From positions 1,364,001 to 1,428,000 of the forward strand of contig NZ_CANMOO010000001.1 of the NCBI RefSeq assembly GCF_947499585.1: a stretch of 64,000 nt of DNA, read 5' to 3'. This document shows positions 51,871 to 60,382 of the stretch, one piece after another. The notes below the pieces were generated by a model that was given only the letters and a program-made list of their open reading frames with translations, was not told where the DNA came from and made no database searches. The stretch is from an uncultured Allomuricauda sp. (GTDB taxonomy: Bacteria > Bacteroidota > Bacteroidia > Flavobacteriales > Flavobacteriaceae). Position 1 is the stretch's first letter, and every line of letters begins with the position of its first letter. Both the position numbers and the translations under genes were made by a program.

Positions 51871-52824
51871 CTAGTTATGGTGCTCAATATTCTTATAAGC
51901 GTCAATGACTTTTTTGACCAATTTATGACGAATTACATCTTTATCGTCTAGATAAATCATACTGATTCCCGGTACATTCTGCAAAATCAAAAGAGCTTCC
52001 TTTAAACCAGAAGTCACTCTGCGTGGAAGATCTATTTGCCCAGGATCCCCTGTTAATAAAAATTTGGCGTTTTTACCCATCCGTGTCAGGAACATTTTCA
52101 TTTGGGCATGAGTTGTGTTCTGAGCCTCATCTAAAATAACAAAGGCATTGTCCAAAGTTCTACCCCGCATAAAGGCCATAGGTGCAATTTGAATAGTACC
52201 GTCTTCTATGTACTTGTCAAGTCTCTCGGGAGCGATCATATCCCTGAGCGCATCATAAAGCGGTTGCATATAAGGATCCAGTTTTTCTTTTAAATCTCCA
52301 GGGAGGAAACCGAGATTCTCCCCTGCTTCCACCGCAGGGCGAGTTAAAATAATTCGTCTTACTTGTTTTTCCTTTAATGCTTTTACGGCCAGGGCTACAC
52401 CTGTATAGGTTTTTCCTGTACCCGCAGGGCCGATGGCAAAAACCATATCATCTGTTTTACAAGCATCAACAAGACGTCTTTGGTTTGCTGTTTGAGCCTT
52501 AATCAGTTTACCACTTACACCATGTACCAAAACATCTCCACTGCTTTTAGAAGACGTGTAATCTTCCTTGCCATTGCTGGTAAGCACACGTTCAATCATA
52601 TTCTCATCCAGCTTGTTATATTTAGCAAAATGGGTTGTGAGCATATCAAATCGTTTATCAAACTCTTCCAATAGCTCTTCATCTCCGTAAACCTTAATTT
52701 TACTGCCACGTGCAACAATCTTAAGCTTAGGGAAATATTTTTTTAATAATTCTATATTTTCATTGCTTTGCCCAAAGAAATCCTGTGGGCTAATATCTGT
52801 AAGTTCTATGATTAACTCGTTCAA
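51871..52824 (-). CDS. PhoH-family ATPase
   Basis: The 317-residue cytosolic protein has an N-terminal KH-like region (about residues 1-105) and a PhoH ATPase core with Walker A FAIGPAGTGKTYTGVALAVK and Walker B AFVILDEAQNTTHAQMKMFL. It is named for phosphate-starvation induction in E. coli; family members act in RNA metabolism with YbeY. The start codon is TTG at 52824; no ATG lies near the conserved N-terminus NELIIELTDI. purC follows after 6 bp. Confidence 0.93.
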   Translation of the reverse strand: MNELIIELTDISPQDFFGQSNENIELLKKYFPKLKIVARGSKIKVYGDEELLEEFDKRFDMLTTHFAKYNKLDENMIERVLTSNGKEDYTSSKSSGDVLVHGVSGKLIKAQTANQRRLVDACKTDDMVFAIGPAGTGKTYTGVALAVKALKEKQVRRIILTRPAVEAGENLGFLPGDLKEKLDPYMQPLYDALRDMIAPERLDKYIEDGTIQIAPMAFMRGRTLDNAFVILDEAQNTTHAQMKMFLTRMGKNAKFLLTGDPGQIDLPRRVTSGLKEALLILQNVPGISMIYLDDKDVIRHKLVKKVIDAYKNIEHHN

Positions 52825-52846
52825 AAAAAGTGGGATATTTTAAGGT

Positions 52847-52854
52847 TATTTTTG
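52847..52854 (+). promoter_or_regulatory. -7 box upstream of the SAM hydrolase gene
   Basis: TATTTTTG matches the TAnnTTTG consensus, 93 bp before the ATG at 52948. No TTG is seen at the expected -33 position, so it may be weak. Confidence 0.3.
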
Positions 52855-52947
52855 AAGAAATTTTATTCTTTCTTTTTTATTTAATTTTACCCCACAAACT
52901 TAACCAAAAATCATTTTGAGCACGGAAAAACATATCAACAGTATTGC

Positions 52948-53778
52948 ATGGCAATCATAACACTAACTACAGATTTTGGGCATAAAGACCACTTTGTAGG
53001 TGCCATTAAGGGGACAATCTTAAATAATTTGCCAGAAGTCAGTATTGTTGATATTTCGCACGCTATAAGTCCGTTTAACATCCAAGAGTGTGCTTACATC
53101 TTAAAAAACGCCTATCGTTCTTTTCCAATAGGCACTGTGCACGTGGTTGGGGTGGATTCTGAATTATCTCCCGAAAATCAACATATTGTGGTGCTCGTAG
53201 ATGGGCATTATTTTGTTAGTGCCAATAATGGTGTCATTTCTTTGATTACTTCAGAAATTCAGCCAGAAAAGGTCATGCAAGTGAATATTCCCAATTTGAA
53301 TTCTGCTTCTTTTCCAGTACTTGATGTGTTTGTGCAGGTTGCTTGCCATATAGCTAGAGGAGGAAAGTTAGAAGTAATTGGAAAGCCTTTTGATGCCCTC
53401 AGGGAATTGAAAGAATTTGAGCCTAGAGTTACCAATGATGGTAAAACGATAATTGGCAATGTAATTTACATTGATAACTATGGCAATGTAATAACCAATA
53501 TACAAAGAGGTCTTTTTGAAGCTTATAGAAATGGAAGAAGTTTTGAAGTGATTGCAAGGACCAACAAAATAAAGACCATTCATAATAGCTATAATGGGAT
53601 TATCAACTATAATCTGGAAAAGGGACAACGTAGAGGCCCAGGAGATGCTTTGGCGCTATTTAATTCAGCGTCCTATTTGGAGCTCGCAATATATAAAAGT
53701 GATGAAAATACTGTAGGTGGTGCTTCTACCCTACTTGGACTTAATTACAGGGATACTGTAACCATAAATTTTCTGTAA
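52948..53778 (+). CDS. S-adenosyl-L-methionine hydrolase (DUF62 family)
   Basis: The 276-residue protein belongs to the DUF62/SAM hydroxide adenosyltransferase family, relatives of fluorinase that use water to split SAM into adenosine and methionine. The N-terminal ITLTTDFGHKDHFVGAIKG holds the key Asp and SAM-contact residues. ISHAISPFNIQECAYILKN and VVGVDSE follow, and the C-terminal barrel has GNVIYIDNYGNVITNI and GPGDALALFNS. It is divergent from phoH and directly followed by a small monooxygenase-like gene with no gap. Confidence 0.9.
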   Translation: MAIITLTTDFGHKDHFVGAIKGTILNNLPEVSIVDISHAISPFNIQECAYILKNAYRSFPIGTVHVVGVDSELSPENQHIVVLVDGHYFVSANNGVISLITSEIQPEKVMQVNIPNLNSASFPVLDVFVQVACHIARGGKLEVIGKPFDALRELKEFEPRVTNDGKTIIGNVIYIDNYGNVITNIQRGLFEAYRNGRSFEVIARTNKIKTIHNSYNGIINYNLEKGQRRGPGDALALFNSASYLELAIYKSDENTVGGASTLLGLNYRDTVTINFL

Positions 53779-54081
53779 ATGCTCATCCGTATCGTAAAAC
53801 TCACTTTTAAACCCGAAAATATTCCTAGTTTTGAACGAATTTTTGAAGAATCAAAACACGGTATATTGGCTTTTGAAGGTTGCACTTTTGTAGAATTATA
53901 TCAAGACCTTAAAAATCCATGTATCTTTTTTACTTACAGTTTTTGGAATGATGAATCAAATTTGGAAAGCTACAGAACATCAGACTTCTTTAAAGGTGTT
54001 TGGTCCAGTACCAAAGTATTGTTTGCAGAAAAACCCGAAGCTTGGAGTGTTGCTAAAATTCAATCCTCAAACCAATTTTAA
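53779..54081 (+). CDS. ABM-domain protein (antibiotic biosynthesis monooxygenase-like)
   Basis: The 100-residue protein has the ferredoxin-like ABM fold: MLIRIVKLTFKPENIPSF begins strand 1, GCTFVELYQDLKNPCIFFTYSFW lies centrally, and SYRTSDFFKGVW ends with the usual helix. Members dimerise and include quinol monooxygenases and haem-degrading enzymes; no haem or quinone contact can be assigned. The ATG follows the SAM hydrolase stop immediately and its own stop overlaps gldF by one base, so it belongs to the gldFG operon. Confidence 0.85.
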   Translation: MLIRIVKLTFKPENIPSFERIFEESKHGILAFEGCTFVELYQDLKNPCIFFTYSFWNDESNLESYRTSDFFKGVWSSTKVLFAEKPEAWSVAKIQSSNQF

Positions 54082-54812
54082 TGTTTGCAATTTTTAAAAG
54101 AGAGGTACAATCTTTTTTTACATCACCTATAGGGTATTTGATTGTGGGCCTGTTTTTGTTGCTAAACGGTCTCTTCCTATGGGTCTTCAAGGGAGATTTC
54201 AATATTTTTGATTATGGTTTTGCCGATTTAGGAAACCTATTTTTATTGGCTCCCTGGATTTTTATCTTTTTGGTTCCAGCAATTACTATGAAAAGTTTTT
54301 CCGAAGAACGCAAAGTTGGGACCTTAGAACTGCTGCTAATAAAACCCATATCTATTTGGAAATTGGTTTTGGGGAAATTCTGGGGAGCGTTTCTTTTATG
54401 TATTATAGCAGTCATACCTACCATTATTTATGTATTTGCAATTTCAAATTTGGGAATAACTGAGGGTAACTTTGATTTAGGAGTTGTTTTGGGTTCCTAT
54501 TTTGGTCTTCTATTCCTGATCGGAGCTTACACTTCAATAGGGCTTTTCTCTTCAACACTATCAGATAATCAGATTGTATCCTTTATCATAGGCATTCTAA
54601 TGTGTTTCCTTCTTTTTAATGGTTTTGATGCAATTTCATCCTTGTTTGCGGATGGAGAAACGCAACGGTTGATTCAAGAAATAGGTGCTAAATCGCATTT
54701 TGACAGTATTGCCGGAGGGATAGTAGATACAAGGGATTTACTTTATTTTATTTCATTAACGCTGTTCTTTCTGTACCTCACCTTTCTACGACTAAAACAA
54801 ATACCAAGATGA
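54081..54812 (+). CDS. gldF: Gliding motility ABC transporter permease GldF
   Basis: The 243-residue inner-membrane protein has six helices of the ABC-2 type. The N-terminus MFAIFKREVQSFFTSPIGYLI is characteristic, as is FLVPAITMKSFSEERKVGTLELLLIKP. With GldG and the ATPase GldA it forms a transporter required for gliding in Flavobacterium johnsoniae; gldA is not in this window. The start overlaps the preceding stop and the stop overlaps gldG (ATGA), showing tight coupling. Confidence 0.93.
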   Translation: MFAIFKREVQSFFTSPIGYLIVGLFLLLNGLFLWVFKGDFNIFDYGFADLGNLFLLAPWIFIFLVPAITMKSFSEERKVGTLELLLIKPISIWKLVLGKFWGAFLLCIIAVIPTIIYVFAISNLGITEGNFDLGVVLGSYFGLLFLIGAYTSIGLFSSTLSDNQIVSFIIGILMCFLLFNGFDAISSLFADGETQRLIQEIGAKSHFDSIAGGIVDTRDLLYFISLTLFFLYLTFLRLKQIPR

Positions 54813-56476
54813 TGGGGAAATTTTTAATTTCTGTTCTTAAAGCTCTAGTTGCGGTGATTATTCTAAATGTCATCGGTAGTTTTGTTTCCACCCGTTTTGA
54901 TTTAACAGAAGACAAACGGTTTACTTTATCCGCACCGGCTATTGATGCAGCTAAAAAGTTTGATTCCCCTGTAGTGATTGACATTCTTTTAGAAGGAAAT
55001 ATTCCACCAGAGTTTTCCAAACTAAAAATAGAGACTATTCAATTATTGAAGGCTTTTGCTTCTAAAAACAAAAACATTAAATATAATTTGGTGAACCCTC
55101 TGGAGGATGAAACCCAAACACAAGAGACCATTGCCAATTTACAACGTATTGGTCTAACGCCGGCCAATGTAACGGTAGAAGAAAATGGGAAAGTTTCTCA
55201 AGAGCTTGTTTTTCCATGGGCCATGGTCAATTATAACAACCAAACTGTTAAAGTTGCGCTTCTAAAGAACAAACTTGGTTCATCTACAGAAGAGCGTGTT
55301 AACAATTCCGTACAACAACTGGAATATGCTTTCGCAGATGCTTTCACCAAATTGAGCATTACTGAAAAGAAACGAGTAGCGGTCATCAAAGGTAATGGAG
55401 AATTGGAAGATATCTTCTTGGCTGACTACTTGACCACAATTCAGGAATACTATAACATTGGTGCCATTACCTTGGATTCTGTTGCCAAGAATCCCCAAAG
55501 AGTCTTAGAACAATTAAAGGGTTTTGATCTTGCAATTATTGCAAAACCAACAGAAGCGTTCTCAGATGGAGAAAAATACGTTATGGATCAGTTCATCGTA
55601 AATGGAGGGAAATCCATTTGGTTAATGGATCAAGTGGCCATGGAGATAGATAGCATTTTTAAGAGTGGCGGAAGTGCCATGGCCATACCAAGAGATTTAA
55701 ACCTCAATGACTTCTTCTTCAAGTATGGTGTTCGAATAAATCCTGTTTTAGTAAATGATCTTTACTTCACGCAAATAGTATTGGCTACCGGTGAAGGAAA
55801 TGACTCGCAATACAATCCCGTACCATGGTATTATAACCCTATGGTGTTTTCTAGAAACAATCACCCTATTAATACCAATATAGAAGCGGTGAGATATCAG
55901 TTTGCAAACGCAATGGATGTTTTAGAGAATGATTATCAAAAAACAGTTTTGTTAAGAAGTTCTCCATTATCAAAAACTGAAGGTACTCCAAAACAAATAG
56001 GCTTGAATATTTTGGACACACCACCAAATAAAGAAGCCTACAATAACGGTAATCAACCATTGGCCATATTAATAGAGGGAAAATTCACTTCTATGTTTAA
56101 AAATCGGGTGAGACCAATAAAATTGGAAAATACCCTGGAAGAAGGAGGCAATAACAAAATGATAGTAATTTCTGATGGGGATGTTATCAAAAATCAATTA
56201 AGAAATGGCAGACCTTTAGAACTAGGTTATGATAAATGGACCAATAGTTCTTATGGCAACAAAGAGTTTTTAATCAATTGCACTAATTACCTCTTGGATG
56301 ATACGGGACTTATAAACATAAGAAACAAGAAAGTATCCATACCATTATTGGATGTTGAAAAAATTGCTGAACAAAAAACAAAGTGGCAACTAATAAACAT
56401 TGGGGTTCCCGTTCTTTTGACTTTGATCCTGGGCATTTTCTTTGGTGCTTCCCGCAAGCGTAAATATGCAAGTTAA
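54809..56476 (+). CDS. gldG: Gliding motility-associated ABC transporter substrate-binding protein GldG
   Basis: The 555-residue protein has an N-terminal helix (about residues 5-22) and a large periplasmic part, then a C-terminal helix (LINIGVPVLLTLILGIFF) ending RKRKYAS. The N-terminal region FDLTEDKRFTLSAPAIDAAK and VVIDILLEGNIPPEFSKLK match the ABC_transp_aux (GldG) family. It works with GldF and GldA in gliding; genes of this pair also occur in non-gliding Bacteroidota. The start overlaps the gldF stop (ATGA). Confidence 0.93.
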   Translation: MMGKFLISVLKALVAVIILNVIGSFVSTRFDLTEDKRFTLSAPAIDAAKKFDSPVVIDILLEGNIPPEFSKLKIETIQLLKAFASKNKNIKYNLVNPLEDETQTQETIANLQRIGLTPANVTVEENGKVSQELVFPWAMVNYNNQTVKVALLKNKLGSSTEERVNNSVQQLEYAFADAFTKLSITEKKRVAVIKGNGELEDIFLADYLTTIQEYYNIGAITLDSVAKNPQRVLEQLKGFDLAIIAKPTEAFSDGEKYVMDQFIVNGGKSIWLMDQVAMEIDSIFKSGGSAMAIPRDLNLNDFFFKYGVRINPVLVNDLYFTQIVLATGEGNDSQYNPVPWYYNPMVFSRNNHPINTNIEAVRYQFANAMDVLENDYQKTVLLRSSPLSKTEGTPKQIGLNILDTPPNKEAYNNGNQPLAILIEGKFTSMFKNRVRPIKLENTLEEGGNNKMIVISDGDVIKNQLRNGRPLELGYDKWTNSSYGNKEFLINCTNYLLDDTGLINIRNKKVSIPLLDVEKIAEQKTKWQLINIGVPVLLTLILGIFFGASRKRKYAS

Positions 56477-56483
56477 GTGTTGA

Positions 56484-56523
56484 TAAATTTGTTTCTTTAC
56501 TTAAGCGTTTTAAGATATATTTG
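56484..56523 (+). promoter_or_regulatory. Two tandem -7 boxes upstream of dnaN
   Basis: TAAATTTG (56484-56491) and TATATTTG (56516-56523) both match the TAnnTTTG consensus within the 121-bp gldG-dnaN gap, 106 and 74 bp before the dnaN start. The -33 elements are not convincing. Confidence 0.45.
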
Positions 56524-56597
56524 TTTCTATTGATTTTATGAGTTTTACCCACAAGAAGATTTCTGGGCAAACACAATGCTAAAAAAGAGTTCTGTTA

Positions 56598-57716
56598 ATG
56601 AAATTTATCGTATCCAGTACATATTTATTAAAACAATTACAGGTTTTAGGTGGTGTAATCAACAACAGTAATACACTCCCAATTCTAGACAATTTTCTTT
56701 TCGATTTAAAACAAACGAAACTAACTGTTTCTGCCTCAGATTTGGAAACAACCATGAGTTCTGTATTAGAAGTTGATTCTGATGCAGAAGGTACCATTGC
56801 AGTTCCTGCTAGATTGTTGCTAGATACTTTGAAGACTTTTCCAGAGCAGCCCTTGACATTTGTTGTGGAGGATAACAATACAGTGGAGATTAGCTCTAAC
56901 CATGGTAAATATGCTTTGGCATATGCCGATGGAGCTGAATTCCCAAAGGCAGTAGAAGTCTCTAATCCAAGTTCTACAACCTTACTAGGTGATATTTTAG
57001 CTACAGCTATTAACAAAACTATATTTGCTGCTGGAAACGATGATTTACGCCCTGTCATGAGTGGTATTTTCTTCCAGTTTTCCACTGAAAATTTGACTTT
57101 TGTAGCTACGGACGCTCACAAATTGGTGAAATACCAACGACATGATGTTACTGCTTCCGAAGTTGCGGAATTCATTATGCCAAAAAAACCATTGAATCTT
57201 TTAAAAGGGATTTTATCAGGTTCAGAGTCAGAAATTACTATTGAATATAATGACAGTAATGCAAAGTTTATTTTTGATAACTCGGAATTGATTTGCAGAT
57301 TGATTGATGGGAAATATCCTAATTACGAAGCTGTTATCCCAAAAGAAAATCCTAACAAATTATCAATTTCTAGAAATCAATTTTTGAGTTCTGTTCGTAG
57401 GGTTTCTATATTTTCCAATAAAACCACACACCAAATACGATTAAAGATTGCAGGTGCTGAATTGAATATTTCTGCAGAAGATGTTGATTATAGCAATAAG
57501 GCCGAAGAAAGGCTTTCTTGTTCTTATCAAGGTGATGATATGCAAATAGGATTCAACTCTAGGTTTTTGACAGAAATGCTCAACAACTTAACTTCTGATG
57601 AAGTTTCCTTGGAAATGAGTTTACCAAACAGAGCAGGGATTTTAACCCCTGCTGATGGATTGGATGAAGGCGAACACGTTACAATGCTGGTTATGCCAGT
57701 TATGCTAAACAACTAA
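56598..57716 (+). CDS. dnaN: DNA polymerase III beta sliding clamp
   Basis: The 372-residue protein has three clamp domains with the usual start MKFIVSSTYLLKQLQVLGGVI and an ending TPADGLDEGEHVTMLVMPVML, close to the family's M-P-M-R/K-L terminus. Length is normal. Dimers encircle DNA and tether the replicative polymerase. In this organism it is not next to dnaA but sits between gldFG and a DUF4870 gene, as in other flavobacteria. It has its own upstream region with two -7 boxes and its own terminator. Confidence 0.96.
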   Translation: MKFIVSSTYLLKQLQVLGGVINNSNTLPILDNFLFDLKQTKLTVSASDLETTMSSVLEVDSDAEGTIAVPARLLLDTLKTFPEQPLTFVVEDNNTVEISSNHGKYALAYADGAEFPKAVEVSNPSSTTLLGDILATAINKTIFAAGNDDLRPVMSGIFFQFSTENLTFVATDAHKLVKYQRHDVTASEVAEFIMPKKPLNLLKGILSGSESEITIEYNDSNAKFIFDNSELICRLIDGKYPNYEAVIPKENPNKLSISRNQFLSSVRRVSIFSNKTTHQIRLKIAGAELNISAEDVDYSNKAEERLSCSYQGDDMQIGFNSRFLTEMLNNLTSDEVSLEMSLPNRAGILTPADGLDEGEHVTMLVMPVMLNN

Positions 57717-57737
57717 ATATTCTACCTAAATATTTTG

Positions 57738-57767
57738 AAAGCTAGAGCAATTGCTCTAGCTTTTTTT
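57738..57767. terminator. Intrinsic terminator of dnaN
   Basis: GCTAGAGCAA (57741-57750) and TTGCTCTAGC (57751-57760) form a perfect stem followed by T7, with A3 on the other side. It may also serve the converging DUF4870 gene. Confidence 0.92.
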
Positions 57768-57770
57768 GTT

Positions 57771-58130
57771 TTAAACGAACGGAATGGTCAAAAACTTAGA
57801 CGGTGATTCCCCATTAGCTGCCTTTACCGCATTTACTATTGGTAATACAAAGCCTAAAATGGCAACTCCAATTAAGCCTAAAATTCCCAATCCTAACAAC
57901 AAAATTGCAGGTATGCTTATTATAATATAGAGCAATAAGCTTAACTGTAAATTAATTACGGCTTTTCCGTGTTCGTCCATTCCTTCAACGGTTCTCCTAG
58001 AGGATAGCCAAATGATGAGAGGGACTATAAAACCGCCAAAACCAGTTACATAGTGCAACAATTGCGAAAGATGTGTGATGGCCAACAATGTGTTGTCCTT
58101 CCTAATTACATTTTGATTGATGATTTCCAT
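57771..58130 (-). CDS. DUF4870 membrane protein
   Basis: The 119-residue inner-membrane protein shows three hydrophobic segments: TGFGGFIVPLIIWL, INLQLSLLLYIIISIPAILLL, and GVAILGFVLPIVNAV (about residues 30, 65 and 95). It has the family features LAITHLSQLL and VDEHGKAVINLQ-like MDEHGKAVINLQ. DUF4870 proteins are widespread and of unknown function, related to Tic20-like proteins. The gene is alone and divergent from mnmE. Confidence 0.85.
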   Translation of the reverse strand: MEIINQNVIRKDNTLLAITHLSQLLHYVTGFGGFIVPLIIWLSSRRTVEGMDEHGKAVINLQLSLLLYIIISIPAILLLGLGILGLIGVAILGFVLPIVNAVKAANGESPSKFLTIPFV

Positions 58131-58217
58131 TTTTGATTGATTTTAATGATGTACTATATCTGTACCACTTCTTTATAAAATGTTACAACATTCTACTAAT
58201 TCGTATTTTTGTTCCCT

Positions 58218-59588
58218 ATGTCATATACCGATACAATTATAGCAATGGCAACACCTTCTGGGATTGGTGCCATTGCAGTAATCAGAATTTCTGGACCCAA
58301 AGCTATTTCTATTTCTGATGTCCTTTTTCAATCTATACGAAACAAAAAATTGATTGATCAAAAGAGTCATACCATTCATTTAGGACATATCATCGAAAAT
58401 GATAAAATTTTGGACAAAGTCTTGGTTTCAATATTCAAAGGACCAAATTCTTATACTTCCGAAGATATCATTGAAGTTTCATGTCATGGTTCACCCTATA
58501 TTCAACAGCAGATTATTCAACTTTTTTTAAGACATGGTTGTCGAATGGCTACTGCCGGCGAATTTACACTACGAGCATTTTTAAATGGTAAAATGGATTT
58601 AAGTCAAGCTGAAGCGGTAGCTGATTTAATTGTAAGCGATAGTGAGGCTGCACATGAAATTGCCATGAAGCAAATGAGAGGTGGTTTCAGTGGAGAAATT
58701 GAAAAGCTGAGAGAAGAGCTTTTAAATTTCGCATCCTTAATTGAGCTTGAACTCGATTTCTCCCAAGAAGATGTGGAATTTGCGGATAGAACCCAGTTTA
58801 ATGAGCTCATGAACCGTATCAGCGAAACTCTTAAAAAATTGATTGATTCTTTTGCTCTGGGCAATGTCATAAAAAATGGAATTCCAATAGCAATTGTTGG
58901 TGAGCCAAATGTAGGCAAGTCAACGTTATTGAATGCATTATTGAACGAAGAACGTGCAATTGTTAGCGATATACCTGGTACCACTCGTGATACCGTTGAA
59001 GATCAAATTAGCATTAATGGTATTAATTTCAGATTTGTAGACACTGCTGGAATAAGAGAAACAAAAGATGTAGTTGAAAAAATTGGAATTGAACGGACTT
59101 TTGAAAAAATTGATAAAGCCAAACTCATTATTTTCCTTTTTGACAGTCCTGACTTTGACAAAGCGGAATTGGAAAATATAAGGAATCGGTATCCAAACAA
59201 AAATCTACTTCCAATTTGCAATAAAGTAGATCTATTAAGCAACACAGAAATTAATCAGTTAAAATCTGAGATTCCAAACACTCTTTTTATTTCCGCAAAA
59301 GCAAAAAAGGGTATCTCTGAACTAGAAAAAGAATTGCTTTTATTGATTGATTCTGGGGTATTGAGCGGTGATGAAATCATTGTAACCAATAGTAGACATT
59401 ATGATGCCCTACTAAAGGCGTTAGAAGAAATTCAGAAGGTAAAAGAAGGTATGGATGTAGGCTTGGCAAGTGACCTTATGGCCATTGACATTCGTCAAAC
59501 GCTTTTTTATTTGGGAGAAATTACCGGGAGTGTTACAACCGATGATTTGTTAGGGAATATCTTTTCTAATTTTTGTATCGGGAAATAA
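58218..59588 (+). CDS. mnmE: tRNA uridine-5-carboxymethylaminomethyl GTPase
   Basis: The ATG at 58218 (MSYTDTIIAMATPSGIGA) is chosen over the upstream TTG. The 456-residue enzyme, with MnmG, modifies U34 of several tRNAs. The N-terminal formyl-THF-binding domain has TPSGIGAIAVIRISG. The G domain, about residues 215-375, carries the P-loop GEPNVGKSTLLNALL, DTAGIRET (switch II) and NKVD. The C-terminal CIGK ends the protein with the active-site Cys. Its last 16 bases were open in the next frame too, but the following gene begins 50 bp later. Confidence 0.96.
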   Translation: MSYTDTIIAMATPSGIGAIAVIRISGPKAISISDVLFQSIRNKKLIDQKSHTIHLGHIIENDKILDKVLVSIFKGPNSYTSEDIIEVSCHGSPYIQQQIIQLFLRHGCRMATAGEFTLRAFLNGKMDLSQAEAVADLIVSDSEAAHEIAMKQMRGGFSGEIEKLREELLNFASLIELELDFSQEDVEFADRTQFNELMNRISETLKKLIDSFALGNVIKNGIPIAIVGEPNVGKSTLLNALLNEERAIVSDIPGTTRDTVEDQISINGINFRFVDTAGIRETKDVVEKIGIERTFEKIDKAKLIIFLFDSPDFDKAELENIRNRYPNKNLLPICNKVDLLSNTEINQLKSEIPNTLFISAKAKKGISELEKELLLLIDSGVLSGDEIIVTNSRHYDALLKALEEIQKVKEGMDVGLASDLMAIDIRQTLFYLGEITGSVTTDDLLGNIFSNFCIGK

Positions 59589-59613
59589 CTATTAGGCAAG
59601 CACACTTATCGCT

Positions 59614-59621
59614 TATCTTTG
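59614..59621 (+). promoter_or_regulatory. -7 box upstream of the PHP tyrosine phosphatase gene
   Basis: TATCTTTG matches TAnnTTTG and lies 17 bp before the ATG at 59639, which supports that start over an upstream TTG inside mnmE. Confidence 0.5.
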
Positions 59622-59638
59622 CAATCCAAATTTTATGC

Positions 59639-60382
59639 ATGTTCAGCTTTTTTCATAAGAAAATCTTTTTAGTAGACTACCTTCATGGACTTGTGGATAT
59701 CCACAATCATATTCTCCCAGGAATTGATGATGGAGCAAAAACAGTTGATGATTCCATTGATTTAATAAAGGGGTTTTCAGAGTTTGGAATAACCAATTTT
59801 GTTTGCACTCCTCATATTATGAACAACTATTACCCCAATACTCCTGAGACCATTAACAACTCCTTTGAAATTTTAAAAAAAGAAATGGAAAATTTAGGTC
59901 TGGATACTATCAAAATAGATAGTGCTGCAGAGCATATGATAGATGACAATTTCGAAAACATTTTGGAAAACAATGAGGTAATGCAGCTTAAAAAAGAATA
60001 CCTACTCGTTGAAATGTCCTATCTACAACCTTCCTTCAATTTTGATATTGCAATTGGAAAAATCGCTAAACATGGTTACTTTCCAATTTTAGCACACCCC
60101 GAAAGATATGTTTACTTCCATCATAAATACAGTAGTTACTTAAAACTTAAAAAACAAGGGATTCTCTTTCAAATGAATCTATCATCTCTCAATTCGGAAT
60201 CATATGGGGCTGAAATTCAAAAGATTGGACAAAAACTCTTAGAAGATAAATCTGTAAATTTTCTAGCTTCAGATGTGCATAACCTAAGACAATTGACTCT
60301 AATCAAGGAAACAAAAATATCCAGAAGAACATTAAACTTAATTCTCCCCGTAATAGATCAAACAATAAAAACATTTTATTAG
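59639..60382 (+). CDS. CpsB/CapC-type PHP-fold tyrosine phosphatase
   Basis: The 247-residue protein, starting MFSFFHKKIFLVDYL, is a PHP-domain metal-dependent phosphotyrosine phosphatase of the CpsB/YwqE family. The first metal motif VDIHNHILPGIDDGAKTV is followed by TPHIM, AAEHMIDDNF, LAHPERYVYFHH, and the last ligands ASDVHN. The family dephosphorylates the bacterial tyrosine kinase controlling capsule length. That kinase (Wzc) is the converging neighbour, ending at the next base. An adjacent -7 box suggests separate transcription. Confidence 0.92.
   Translation: MFSFFHKKIFLVDYLHGLVDIHNHILPGIDDGAKTVDDSIDLIKGFSEFGITNFVCTPHIMNNYYPNTPETINNSFEILKKEMENLGLDTIKIDSAAEHMIDDNFENILENNEVMQLKKEYLLVEMSYLQPSFNFDIAIGKIAKHGYFPILAHPERYVYFHHKYSSYLKLKKQGILFQMNLSSLNSESYGAEIQKIGQKLLEDKSVNFLASDVHNLRQLTLIKETKISRRTLNLILPVIDQTIKTFY

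Noticed and set aside
59573-59638. Longer start for the PHP tyrosine phosphatase overlapping mnmE
   Set aside because: The frame begins with TTG inside mnmE; a consensus -7 box at 59614-59621 points to the ATG at 59639.
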